Source: Flexivirga meconopsidis (GTDB lineage: Bacteria; Actinomycetota; Actinomycetes; Actinomycetales; Dermatophilaceae). Taken from it: 64,000 nt of DNA. The position numbers and the translations under genes are program-made. Below, piece after piece: positions 18,527-27,138 of the stretch (its first letter is position 1; every line of letters begins with the position of its first letter). The stretch spans positions 124,001-188,000 of the forward strand of contig NZ_JAOBQJ010000004.1 in NCBI RefSeq assembly GCF_026162425.1, given 5' to 3'. A model generated the notes under the pieces. The model searched no databases, had not been told where the DNA came from, and worked only from the letters and a program-made list of their open reading frames with translations.

Positions 18527-18913
18527 ATGGGCACCCTGCTCTTCCTCATACCTCTCGTGCTGCTCGCGTGGCTCTTCTGGCTGCAGCGCCGCAGGCAACA
18601 GCAGATGCAGAAGGCGCAGTCCGAGATCACCGTCGGCAGCGAGGTGAGCACCACCTCCGGCCTGCTCGGTACCCTCGTCGCGATGGACGACGAGATCGGC
18701 ACGATCGAGGTCGCCCCCGGGGTGCAGCTTCGGTTCGACCGGCGCGCGATCGTGCCCCGCACGCAGTTGCGTCCCGGTGGGGCAGCGTCGGTGCAGCCCG
18801 CCGAGGGCGCGGTGGACCAGCCGAAGACCGAGCAGCCGAAGACCGACCTGACGAAGTCCGACGCGAGCGACACCCCGCAGCAGGACAACAACCCCGAGAC
18901 GAAGGCCGACTAG
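18527..18913 (+). CDS. yajC: preprotein translocase subunit YajC
   Basis: Protein of 128 residues with one N-terminal membrane helix (LLFLIPLVLLAWLFWLQ) followed by a basic RRRQQQMQ stretch and the conserved core EITVGSEVSTTSGLLGTLVAMDD. YajC belongs to the SecDF accessory complex. The C-terminal 40 residues are a charged, probably disordered tail rich in Lys, Asp and Thr. secD starts immediately after the stop. Confidence 0.92.
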   Translation: MGTLLFLIPLVLLAWLFWLQRRRQQQMQKAQSEITVGSEVSTTSGLLGTLVAMDDEIGTIEVAPGVQLRFDRRAIVPRTQLRPGGAASVQPAEGAVDQPKTEQPKTDLTKSDASDTPQQDNNPETKAD

Positions 18914-20884
18914 GTGGCAACCCGAGCACGTCGTTCCCCGGGCGGGTCACCGCGCCGGACCTTGGTGATCCTGCTGTTGCTGGTGATCGCGCTGTTTGCC
19001 GGCATTGCCGGCACCACTGCGTGGTCGTCGCCGAAGGGCAAGTGGACCCCGCTGCTCGGCCTCGACCTCGAAGGCGGTCGGCAGATCACCCTGCAGCCGA
19101 TCGTCGGCAAGGGCGAGTCGGTCAACAAGGGCCAGGTCAACCAGGCCGTCGACATTATCCGTAACCGGGTCAACGGCAACGGTGTCTCCGAGGCGCAGGT
19201 CAGCACCCTCGGCAGCAACCTGATCGTCGTGTCGCTGCCGGGCAATCCGAGCCAGCAGACGCTCAACTCACTCGCGCAATCCTCGCAGTTGGCCTTCCGT
19301 GCGGTCATCGACTCGCAGCCGGTGCAGCCGGCGGCCCCGACCCCGATGCCGAGCTCCTCGGGCAGTGCCTCGCCGTCCGGGAGCCCCTCGGCATCGCCTT
19401 CGGGCAGTGCGTCGCCGAAGGCGAGCGGCAGCCAGAGCGTGTCGCCCTCGGGTGCGGCTTCCTCCGGTGCCAACGACGTGCTCCCGCAGGCCTTCAAGGC
19501 CGAGACCAGCTCGCCCTCGCCCAGCGCGTCGCCGAGTGGCTCCGCGTCCGCGAAACCGTCTGCCACGCCGAGCGGTTCGGCCACCCCGACCCCTCCTGTG
19601 CAGCGCCAGTTGCCCGGCGCCGGTCAGCAGCCGACGTCGGCCAGTGACACCGCGTGGGCGAGCAAGACCGTCGACGAGATCTGGGTGACCAACAACCTGG
19701 TGCCGCAGGGCACGACCTACCAGGAGCTCTACTCGAAGTTCCCCTGCACCACCGAAGCCGCCAAGGGCGGCCCGAGCCTGGAGCAGTGGCGCGAGGTCGC
19801 GGCCCGCGCGCCGCTGGACCAGCCGGCGGTCATGTGCGCGCAGGACGGCAGCCAGAAGTACCTGATGGGGCCGTCGGAGGTGTCCGGTAAGGAACTCAGC
19901 GACGCGACATACGGCCAGGTCAGCAACCAGCAGGGCCAGCAGACCGGTCAGGTCGCGGTCAACCTGGACTTCAACAGCAAGGGCACCTCCGCCTTCGCGG
20001 ACGTCACCAAGCGGCTGATGACCTTCCAGCAGAACACCCCGCAGAACACCTTCGCGATCACCGTCGACGGCCAGGTCATCTCCAGCCCGGGCGTGAACCA
20101 GCCGATCACCGACGGCAATGCGCAGATCACCGGTGGGTTCACCAACTCGACCGCCAAGACGCTCGCCAATCAGCTGAAGTTCGGCGCGCTGCCGTTCTCG
20201 TTCAAGGAGTTGACCTCCAGCCAGGTGAGCCCCGAGGTCGGCGGGGACCAGTTGCAGAAGGCGCTCATCGCCGGTCTGATCGGATTGGCGTTGGTCGTCG
20301 TGTACTCGCTGCTGCAGTACCGCGCGCTCGGCTTCGTCACGGTGCTCTCGCTGATCGTTGCGGGGATCCTGAGCTACGGCCTGGTCACGCTGCTCGGCAC
20401 GACCAGCGGGTTCCGGCTCACGATGGCCGGCGTCACCGGCCTGATCGTGTCGATCGGTATCACCGCGGACAGTTTCATCGTCTACTTCGAACGCGTGCGC
20501 GACGAAGTCAGATCCGGCAGACCGCTGCGCGCGGCGGTCGAGACCGGCTGGAACCGCGCTCGGCGGACGATCATCATCTCCGACGCGGTCAACTTCCTCG
20601 CCTCCGCCGTGCTCTACGTGCTCAGTGAGGACAACGTGAAGGCGTTCGCCTTCACCCTCGGCCTCTCGACGATCGTCGACCTCGTGGTCGTGATGATGTT
20701 CACCCACCCGGTGCTCACGCTGCTGGCTCGCACCAAGTTCTTCGGCGGCGGGCACAAGTGGTCCGGCTTCGACCCGGACCGTCTGGGCGCCCGCGGTGTG
20801 ACGTATGCCGGGCGCGGCCGCGTCACGATCGCCGACCGGAAGGCGGCGGCCGGCACGGCCGCCGCTCAGGGAGGAAACGCCTGA
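18914..20884 (+). CDS. secD: protein translocase subunit SecD
   Basis: Membrane protein of 656 residues that uses the proton gradient to complete export. One N-terminal helix (about 17-38) is followed by LGLDLEGGRQITLQP, the large external domain and five C-terminal membrane helices with the SecDF signature GITADSFIVYFERVRDE. The external domain carries an unusual Ser/Pro/Ala-rich low-complexity stretch (about residues 140-235) that lengthens the protein. It starts with GTG right after yajC and overlaps secF by one base. Confidence 0.95.
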   Translation: MATRARRSPGGSPRRTLVILLLLVIALFAGIAGTTAWSSPKGKWTPLLGLDLEGGRQITLQPIVGKGESVNKGQVNQAVDIIRNRVNGNGVSEAQVSTLGSNLIVVSLPGNPSQQTLNSLAQSSQLAFRAVIDSQPVQPAAPTPMPSSSGSASPSGSPSASPSGSASPKASGSQSVSPSGAASSGANDVLPQAFKAETSSPSPSASPSGSASAKPSATPSGSATPTPPVQRQLPGAGQQPTSASDTAWASKTVDEIWVTNNLVPQGTTYQELYSKFPCTTEAAKGGPSLEQWREVAARAPLDQPAVMCAQDGSQKYLMGPSEVSGKELSDATYGQVSNQQGQQTGQVAVNLDFNSKGTSAFADVTKRLMTFQQNTPQNTFAITVDGQVISSPGVNQPITDGNAQITGGFTNSTAKTLANQLKFGALPFSFKELTSSQVSPEVGGDQLQKALIAGLIGLALVVVYSLLQYRALGFVTVLSLIVAGILSYGLVTLLGTTSGFRLTMAGVTGLIVSIGITADSFIVYFERVRDEVRSGRPLRAAVETGWNRARRTIIISDAVNFLASAVLYVLSEDNVKAFAFTLGLSTIVDLVVVMMFTHPVLTLLARTKFFGGGHKWSGFDPDRLGARGVTYAGRGRVTIADRKAAAGTAAAQGGNA

Positions 20885-22035
20885 TGCCCAGCTTCGCCCA
20901 GTTCGGTAACGACCTTTACACCGGTCGCCGGCAGATCGACTTCATCGGCCGGCGCCGCACCTGGTACCTCATCACCGCGGTGCTGCTGGTCGTCGCGGCG
21001 GTCGGCCTGTTCGGCCGCGGGCTCAACTTCAGCCTGGAGTTCGAGGGTGGCTCGCAGGTGCAGGTCGCCAAGGTGGCCAACACCAGCAACTTCGACACCC
21101 GCGCGCACGACGCCATACGAAATGCGGTCGGCAACGCCGACAACCTGCAGGTGACCAAGGCCGGCGCGAGCACGATCAAGGTCGAGACCAAGAAGCTCGG
21201 CGATGGTTCGTCCGCGGACACCGACAAGGTCGCGGCGGCGCTCGCCAAGGAGTTCAACACCAAGGACTCCGACGTGACCACGCAGTTCATCGGACCGTCC
21301 TGGGGTGACACCGTCACCAAGAAGGCGATCCAGGCGCTGGTGGTCTTCCTGTTGCTGCTGGCGCTGTTGCTCGCGGTCTACTTCCGCACCTGGACGATGG
21401 CGGCGGCAGCCCTCGTCGCGCTGGTGCACGACCTGTTCTTCACCGTCGGCATCTACGCGCTCACCGGCATCGAGATCTCGCCGGCGACGATGATCGGCTT
21501 CCTGACCATCCTCGGCTACTCGATCTACGACACCGTCGTGGTGTTCGACAAGGTCCGCGAGAACACCGACGAGGCGATCAAGACCGGCAACCGCACCTAC
21601 GCGCAGGCCGCCAACTATGCGGTGAACCAGACGTTGGTCCGGTCCATCAACACCTCGGTGGTTGCGCTGCTGCCGATCACCGCGATCCTGGTGGTCGGCA
21701 TCTTCCTGCTCGGTCCGGGCACGCTGCTCGACCTGGCGCTGGCGTTGTTCTTCGGTATCGCCGTCGGCACCTACTCCTCGATCTTCATCGCGACCCCGCT
21801 GCTGGTCTCGCTGCGGCACCGCGAGTCGTCGATCAAGGAGCTGGACAAGCGCGCACACGCCTTCCAGTCCAGCCAGGCGAGCGTGCTGGAGAAGTCGGGT
21901 ACGACGGAGCACACGCCCGGCGAATCCGCCTCCGGCGTCGTCGAACCCGAGCGTGCGAAGGCAGCCGCCGCCGCGATGGCGACCAAGACCCGCCGCCGGG
22001 AGATCCACCCGCTCGCCAAGCGCGACGAGGACTGA
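20884..22035 (+). CDS. secF: protein translocase subunit SecF
   Basis: Membrane protein of 383 residues, partner of SecD. Visible are the first helix (WYLITAVLLVVAAVGLFG), the conserved FSLEFEGGSQVQV, and the C-terminal signature GYSIYDTVVVFDKVREN with the conserved Asp in the membrane. The real start is the ATG at 20884; longer upstream frame is inside secD. A charged cytoplasmic tail of about 60 residues ends the protein. apt follows 8 bases later. Confidence 0.95.
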   Translation: MPSFAQFGNDLYTGRRQIDFIGRRRTWYLITAVLLVVAAVGLFGRGLNFSLEFEGGSQVQVAKVANTSNFDTRAHDAIRNAVGNADNLQVTKAGASTIKVETKKLGDGSSADTDKVAAALAKEFNTKDSDVTTQFIGPSWGDTVTKKAIQALVVFLLLLALLLAVYFRTWTMAAAALVALVHDLFFTVGIYALTGIEISPATMIGFLTILGYSIYDTVVVFDKVRENTDEAIKTGNRTYAQAANYAVNQTLVRSINTSVVALLPITAILVVGIFLLGPGTLLDLALALFFGIAVGTYSSIFIATPLLVSLRHRESSIKELDKRAHAFQSSQASVLEKSGTTEHTPGESASGVVEPERAKAAAAAMATKTRRREIHPLAKRDED

Positions 22036-22043
22036 GGCAGCAC

Positions 22044-22568
22044 GTGGCAACCGCCGCCGACGTGCTCGGCACGCACACCCGCGAGGTGCCCGACTTCCCG
22101 ACACCGGGAGTGGTCTTCAAGGACCTCAGCCCGCTGTTCCGGGACCCGCAGGCGTTCGCCACGGTGCTGGCCGACATCGGCGACCGGTGGCGCGGCAGGG
22201 TCGACGTGGTCGCCGGCATCGAGGCGCGTGGCTTCATCATCGGCGCCCCGCTGGCGCAGGCGATGGGCATCGGCTTCGTGCCGATCCGCAAGGCCGGCAA
22301 GCTACCGGGGCAGACCCACACCCGCTCCTACGACCTGGAGTATGGCGAGGCGACCATCGAGGTGGCCGCCGACGCGTTCGTGCCCGGCTGCCGGGTGCTG
22401 CTGGTCGACGACGTGCTGGCGACCGGCGGGACCGCCGCCGCAGCGGCCGAACTCATCGAACGTGCCGGCGCCCGGGTGACCGCGCTCGAGGTGCTGCTCG
22501 AACTGTCGTTCCTGCACGGCCGGGAAAAGCTGCCCGGGCGCGAGCTGCACGCCATACACGTCGACTGA
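22044..22568 (+). CDS. apt: adenine phosphoribosyltransferase
   Basis: Purine salvage enzyme of 174 residues that joins adenine and PRPP to give AMP. The N-terminal hood contains VPDFPTPGVVFKDLSPLF, the substrate loop IEARGFIIGAPLA, and the PRPP-binding motif VLLVDDVLATGGTA. Start is GTG 8 bases after secF, giving the usual length. The order secDF-apt-rel is conserved in actinobacteria and links purine salvage with ppGpp metabolism. Confidence 0.95.
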   Translation: MATAADVLGTHTREVPDFPTPGVVFKDLSPLFRDPQAFATVLADIGDRWRGRVDVVAGIEARGFIIGAPLAQAMGIGFVPIRKAGKLPGQTHTRSYDLEYGEATIEVAADAFVPGCRVLLVDDVLATGGTAAAAAELIERAGARVTALEVLLELSFLHGREKLPGRELHAIHVD

Positions 22569-22599
22569 CGGGGTGCCACTGCGGCGCAGCCGCCGCGAT

Positions 22600-22605
22600 T
22601 AGACT
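22600..22605 (+). promoter_or_regulatory. rel: -10 element of rel, suggesting a leaderless transcript
   Basis: TAGACT lies 6 bases before the ATG at 22612. A -10 this close to the start codon is typical of actinobacterial leaderless transcripts, and no Shine-Dalgarno sequence is present. No good -35 is seen. Confidence 0.45.
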
Positions 22606-22611
22606 CGGTGC

Positions 22612-24933
22612 ATGAGTCAGGACGAACGCGTCGGCGGGGCAAGCTCTTCGGCCTCCCGGGTGCGGGCCAGACTCGTCCGGTTCGGGGCGCCGCGCCCGGC
22701 GACCAACCGTGAGCTGGAGCCGTTGCTCGCGACCGTGCGCGCGACCCACCCGAAGGCCGATCTCGGCATCATCGAACGCGCCTACGCGGTCGCCGAGGAG
22801 GCCCACCGCGGCCAGTTGCGCAAGAGCGGCGACCCCTACATCACCCACCCGCTGGCGGTGGCGACCATCCTCGCGGAGCTGGGCATGACCCCGCCCACGC
22901 TCGCCGCAGCTCTGCTCCACGACACCGTGGAGGACACGTCATACGGCCTGGCGCAGTTGCGGGAGGAGTTCGGCGACGAGATCGCGATGCTGGTCGACGG
23001 GGTCACCAAGCTCGACAAGGTGACCTACGGTGACGCCGCGCAGGCCGAGACGGTGCGCAAAATGGTCATTGCGATGGCCCGCGACATCCGGGTGCTGGTC
23101 ATCAAGCTCGCCGACCGGCTGCACAACGCCCGCACCTGGCGTTACGTGTCGGCGGAATCGGCGCAGCGCAAGGCGACCGAGACGCTGGAGATCTACGCTC
23201 CGCTCGCGCACCGACTCGGCATGAACACCATCAAGTGGGAGCTGGAGGACCTGTCCTTCGCCACCCTCTACCCCAAGGTGTATGACGAGATCGCCCGCCT
23301 GGTCGCCGACCGCGCGCCGGCCCGTGAGGAGTATCTGCGGCAGGTGCGCGAGCAGGTGACCGCCGACCTGCGGGCGGCGAAGATCAAGGCGACCGTCACC
23401 GGCCGGCCGAAGCACTACTACTCCGTCTACCAGAAGATGATCGTCCGCGGCCGCGACTTCGAGGACATCTACGACCTGGTGGCGGTGCGGGTGCTGGTGG
23501 AGTCGGTGCGCGACTGCTACGCCGTGCTCGGCACCCTGCACACACGATGGAGCCCGCTGCCCGGGCGGTTCAAGGACTACATCGCGATGCCGAAGTTCAA
23601 CATGTACCAGTCGCTGCACACCACGGTCATCGGGCCGGGCGGCAAGCCGGTGGAGATCCAGATCCGCACCTTCGCGATGCACCGCCGGGCCGAATACGGT
23701 GTCGCGGCGCACTGGAAGTACAAGGAGGACGCCAAGAAGGTCGCCGGCGACAGCGGCAGCGACGCCGGGCCGGTCAACGACATGTCCTGGCTGCGGCAGC
23801 TGCTGGACTGGCAGCGGGAGACCGCCGACCCCGGTGAGTTCCTGGAGTCGCTGCGCTTCGACGTCGGCTCTCGCGAGGTTTACGTCTTCACCCCGAAGGG
23901 GTCGGTGATCGGGCTGCCCGCCGGATCCACGCCGGTCGACTTCGCCTACGCGGTGCACACCGAGGTGGGCCACCACACGATCGGCGGCCGGGTCAACGGC
24001 CGACTGGTCCCGCTGGAGTCGCCGTTGGAGAACGGCGACGTCGTTGAGATCCTCACCTCCAAGGCCGACGGCGCCGGCCCGAGCCGAGACTGGCTGACCT
24101 TCGTCAAGAGCCCGCGCGCCCGCAACAAGATCCGCCAGTGGTTCTCCAAGGAGCGCCGCGAGGAAGCGATCGAGAACGGCAAGGATGCGCTCGCCCGCAC
24201 CATCCGCAAGAAGGGCATGGGCATCCAGCGGCTGATGTCGCACGAGACTCTGACCTCGGTCGCCGAGCAGCTGAAGTACCGCGACATCGATGCGCTGTAT
24301 GCCGCAGTCGGCGACGGCCACGTGTCACCGGAACACGTTGTCAAACAACTGGTTTCGATGCTCGGCGGCGAGGACGGCACCACCGAGGACCTCGCCGAGG
24401 CGACCAACCCGATGGGTCGCAACCGGCGCGCGTCGGCGAGCGACCCCGGCGTCACCGTGGTCGGCACCGACGACGTGTGGGTCAAGCTCGCGCGGTGCTG
24501 CACCCCGGTGCCCGGCGACGACATCATCGGCTTCGTCACGACCGGCAACGGCGTGTCGGTGCACCGCCGCGACTGCACCAACGCCGAGCAGCTGCTGGCC
24601 CAGCCCGAGCGGCTGCTCAACGTCGCGTGGGCGCCGTCGGCGGCGTCGGTCTTCCTGGTGCAGCTGCAGGTCGAGGCGCTGGACCGCAACGCGCTGCTCT
24701 CCGATGTGACCAGGGTGCTGTCCGAGCAGCACGTCAACATCCTCTCGGCGTCGGTGCAGACCACCCGCAACCGGGTGGCGATCAGCAAGTTCACCTTCGA
24801 GATGGGCGACCCCAGCCACCTCGACCACGTGATCAAGGCGGTCCGCAAGATCGACGGCGTCTTCGACGTCTACCGGATCACCGGCTCCGGCCACCGCCGC
24901 GACGAGCCGCAGCGCGCCGCCGCCGAGCGCTGA
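22612..24933 (+). CDS. rel: bifunctional (p)ppGpp synthetase/hydrolase (Rel/RSH)
   Basis: Protein of 773 residues controlling the stringent response. Domains in order: HD hydrolase with [13 protein letters not shown], synthetase with [13 protein letters not shown] and [11 protein letters not shown]-like segment, TGS domain starting [23 protein letters not shown], a helical and zinc-finger-like part including [15 protein letters not shown], and a C-terminal ACT domain (residues about 690-760). Both the hydrolase HD motif and the synthetase region look intact, so it is bifunctional. A 51-bp tandem repeat array follows directly. Confidence 0.96.
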   Translation: MSQDERVGGASSSASRVRARLVRFGAPRPATNRELEPLLATVRATHPKADLGIIERAYAVAEEAHRGQLRKSGDPYITHPLAVATILAELGMTPPTLAAALLHDTVEDTSYGLAQLREEFGDEIAMLVDGVTKLDKVTYGDAAQAETVRKMVIAMARDIRVLVIKLADRLHNARTWRYVSAESAQRKATETLEIYAPLAHRLGMNTIKWELEDLSFATLYPKVYDEIARLVADRAPAREEYLRQVREQVTADLRAAKIKATVTGRPKHYYSVYQKMIVRGRDFEDIYDLVAVRVLVESVRDCYAVLGTLHTRWSPLPGRFKDYIAMPKFNMYQSLHTTVIGPGGKPVEIQIRTFAMHRRAEYGVAAHWKYKEDAKKVAGDSGSDAGPVNDMSWLRQLLDWQRETADPGEFLESLRFDVGSREVYVFTPKGSVIGLPAGSTPVDFAYAVHTEVGHHTIGGRVNGRLVPLESPLENGDVVEILTSKADGAGPSRDWLTFVKSPRARNKIRQWFSKERREEAIENGKDALARTIRKKGMGIQRLMSHETLTSVAEQLKYRDIDALYAAVGDGHVSPEHVVKQLVSMLGGEDGTTEDLAEATNPMGRNRRASASDPGVTVVGTDDVWVKLARCCTPVPGDDIIGFVTTGNGVSVHRRDCTNAEQLLAQPERLLNVAWAPSAASVFLVQLQVEALDRNALLSDVTRVLSEQHVNILSASVQTTRNRVAISKFTFEMGDPSHLDHVIKAVRKIDGVFDVYRITGSGHRRDEPQRAAAER

Positions 24934-24944
24934 GGCGTGCCCGC

Positions 24945-25337
24945 GTGCATAACTCGAAACGGTTGCGGGTTGTGCGCGGTTTGCGGGGCTGGGGGCGTGC
25001 ATAAGTCGAAACGGTTGCGGGTTGTGCGCGGTTCGGGGGCTGGGGGCGTGCATAAGTCGAAACGGTTGCGGGTTGCGCACGGTCTCGGGGCTGGGGGCGT
25101 GCATAAGTCGAAACGGTTGCGGCCTGTGCACGGTTCGGGGGCTGGGGGCGTGCATAAGTCGAAACGGTTGCGGCCTGTGCACGGTTCGGGGGCTGGGGGC
25201 GTGCATAAGTCGAAACGGTTGCGGGTTGTGCACGGTTCGGGCGCACCCGCCGTGCATAAGTCGAAACGGTTGCGGGCTGTGCACGGTTTGGGCGCACCCG
25301 CCGTGCATAAGTCGAAACGGTTGCGGGTTGCGCACGG
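24945..25337. repeat. 51-bp tandem repeat array downstream of rel
   Basis: Eight copies of a unit beginning GTGCATAA start at 24945, 24997, 25048, 25099, 25150, 25201, 25252 and 25303, spaced 52, 51, 51, 51, 51, 51 and 51 bases. The core GTCGAAACGGTTGCGG is invariant apart from one C/G change in copy 1. The last copy is partial. Copies 4-7 carry inverted arms GTGCA and TGCAC that could form a hairpin. The linkers are of two types, GGGGCTGGGGGC and a GCGCACCCGCC form in the last copies. Being a multiple of three, the array is open in several frames on both strands, encoding 17-residue repeats such as VHKSKRLR, but none has a clear start or a family match. Function unknown; it fills the 464-base gap between rel and the next gene. 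Confidence 0.9.
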
Positions 25338-25397
25338 CGTGCACGCCTGTGGACAACTTCTGCGGGCGTATGCCGGGTCGGTGCATCCTCTGGAAGC

Positions 25398-25826
25398 ATG
25401 ACAACTTCGTTCAAGGGCAAGGCAATTCGCACCGACGCAGACCTGCTGGCACGCTGGCGGGAGCTCATGGGGGAGGGCGGCTTCGGCCGGCGCTGCCTCT
25501 GGCTGATCTTCCTCAACGCACGCGGCAGACAGGCCGACCTGGTGATGCCGGTCGACGAGATCCCGATGCGACCGGACCCGCAGGAGATCGCGGGCATCGC
25601 CCGGTTCATCGCGATGATGCGCGATCAGGTGGGTGTCGCCGAGGTGCCGCTGCTGCTGTCCCGGCCGGGACCGTCGGAGATCACCGAGAACGACCGCCGC
25701 TGGGCAATCGCGCTCACCGATGCGTTGTGCGACCAGCAGCCGCGGTGGCCGATCCATCTGGCAACCAAGAACCGGGTGCAGGTCTTCGCACCGGACGACC
25801 TGATCGCGTTGGACCCGGGAGCGTGA
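25398..25826 (+). CDS. conserved hypothetical protein
   Basis: Protein of 142 residues, no membrane segment or signal peptide. It shows LLARWRELMGEGGFGRRCLWLIFL, a central VPLLLSRPGPSEITENDRRWAIAL and a C-terminal QVFAPDDLIALDP. I recognise it only as a small conserved actinobacterial protein of unknown function. Codon use is ordinary. It starts just after the repeat array and is convergent with the M18 peptidase gene, whose end lies 10 bases away. Confidence 0.7.
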   Translation: MTTSFKGKAIRTDADLLARWRELMGEGGFGRRCLWLIFLNARGRQADLVMPVDEIPMRPDPQEIAGIARFIAMMRDQVGVAEVPLLLSRPGPSEITENDRRWAIALTDALCDQQPRWPIHLATKNRVQVFAPDDLIALDPGA

Positions 25827-25836
25827 TGGGACGTGG

Positions 25837-27138
25837 TCAGGCAGGCGCGAGGAACGCCGTGAGCGCGTCGGCGTACATCCGCTGATCCTCGGTGCCGACG
25901 AGTTCGCGCACCGAGTGCATCGACAGCGTCGGCGCGCCGAAGTCGACTGTGGTGACACCCGTCAGCGCCGACGTGATCGGCCCGACCGTCGACCCGGACG
26001 GCAGGTCCGAGCGCACCACGAAGCTCTGCATCGGCACTCCCGCCTGCTCGCAGGCCAGCGAAAATGCTGCGGCACCAGCCGAATCCGTTGCGTAGCGCAG
26101 GTTGTTGTTGACCTTGAGCACCGGGCCGCCGTTGATCGCGATGCGGTGTTGCGGCTCGTGGCGGTCGGCGTAGTTGGGGTGGGTCGCATGCGCCATGTCA
26201 CCTGACGCGACCACACTGCCGGCAAGTGCACGGTGCAGGTCCTCGCGGTCGCCGCCGAGTTGCCGGGTGATCCGCTCGAGGACTGTCATCAGGAAGGCCG
26301 ACTGCGCGCCGCGCTCGGAGACCGAGCCGATCTCCTCGTGGTCGAAGAGGGCCAGCACCTGGGTCGTCGGCGCGTCCGGGCCGTCCTCGGTGGCCCTGAT
26401 CAGGGCGCGGGTGCCGGCATACGACGTGGCCAGGTTGTCCATCCGCGCCCCGGAGATGAGCTCGCCGCGCCGACCGAACAGTGCGGCCGGCTGCAGGTCG
26501 AAAGTCATTGCGTCCCAAGCGAGTACGTCTCGCGGGGACACGTCGAGCACCTCGCCGAGGAAGGCTCGGAAGTCGTCCGGGGTGTCGCCGAGGCCCCAAT
26601 GCGGGACCAGGTGCTGCTGGGGATTGAACTGCTCACCGTCGCGCGCCGACCGGTCCAGATGTATGGCGAGCCGGGAGATCCGCAGGATCGGGTCGTCGAC
26701 CTCAAACAGCAGCTCGCTCGTCCCGGACGCTGTGCGCACCGCCACCCGTCCGGCGATCCCGAGATCGCGATCCAGCCAGCTCGGGGCGATCAGCCCGCCG
26801 TACGGCTCGACCCCGAGCAGCTGCCAGCCCGCGCGAGCCAGGTCCGGCTGTGGCTTGATCCGGAAGTTGGGGGAGTCGTTGTGCGCGCCGACCACCCGCA
26901 GGCGGGCTGTCGGCCCGTCGGCGTGTTCGCTCGACCAGGCGATCAGCGAGCCTGCGCGGACCACGAACCAGCGGCCTGGCTCGGCCGGCCACTCATCCTG
27001 CTCGGCCAGCTCGGTGAAACCGGCACTGCGCAGTTGGCGTGCGGTCTCGGCACAGGCATGAAACGGTGTCGGGCTCGCGCCGAGGTAGTCGATCAGACCT
27101 GCCGCGACCTCGCGGGCGGCGGTTGCCTGCTCCGCCAT
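25837..27138 (-). CDS. M18 family aminopeptidase
   Basis: Protein of 433 residues, the usual length of aspartyl-aminopeptidase-like M18 enzymes. Metal and active-site regions are visible: VVGAHNDSPNFRIKP with the first His-Asp, SGARMDNLATSYA, LALFDHEEIGSVS with the double Glu, and SMHSVRELVG with the last His. It removes N-terminal residues from peptides, probably in the cytoplasm. The ATG at 27138 overlaps the stop of the DUF349 gene, so it is the third gene of the cyclophilin-DUF349-peptidase operon. Confidence 0.92.
   Translation of the reverse strand: MAEQATAAREVAAGLIDYLGASPTPFHACAETARQLRSAGFTELAEQDEWPAEPGRWFVVRAGSLIAWSSEHADGPTARLRVVGAHNDSPNFRIKPQPDLARAGWQLLGVEPYGGLIAPSWLDRDLGIAGRVAVRTASGTSELLFEVDDPILRISRLAIHLDRSARDGEQFNPQQHLVPHWGLGDTPDDFRAFLGEVLDVSPRDVLAWDAMTFDLQPAALFGRRGELISGARMDNLATSYAGTRALIRATEDGPDAPTTQVLALFDHEEIGSVSERGAQSAFLMTVLERITRQLGGDREDLHRALAGSVVASGDMAHATHPNYADRHEPQHRIAINGGPVLKVNNNLRYATDSAGAAAFSLACEQAGVPMQSFVVRSDLPSGSTVGPITSALTGVTTVDFGAPTLSMHSVRELVGTEDQRMYADALTAFLAPA

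Noticed and set aside
24945-25401. CRISPR array or a repeat-protein gene in the 51-bp repeats
   Set aside because: The spacers are nearly identical, unlike CRISPR spacers, and no cas genes are near. The frames are open on both strands because the period is a multiple of three; none has a clear start signal or known family.
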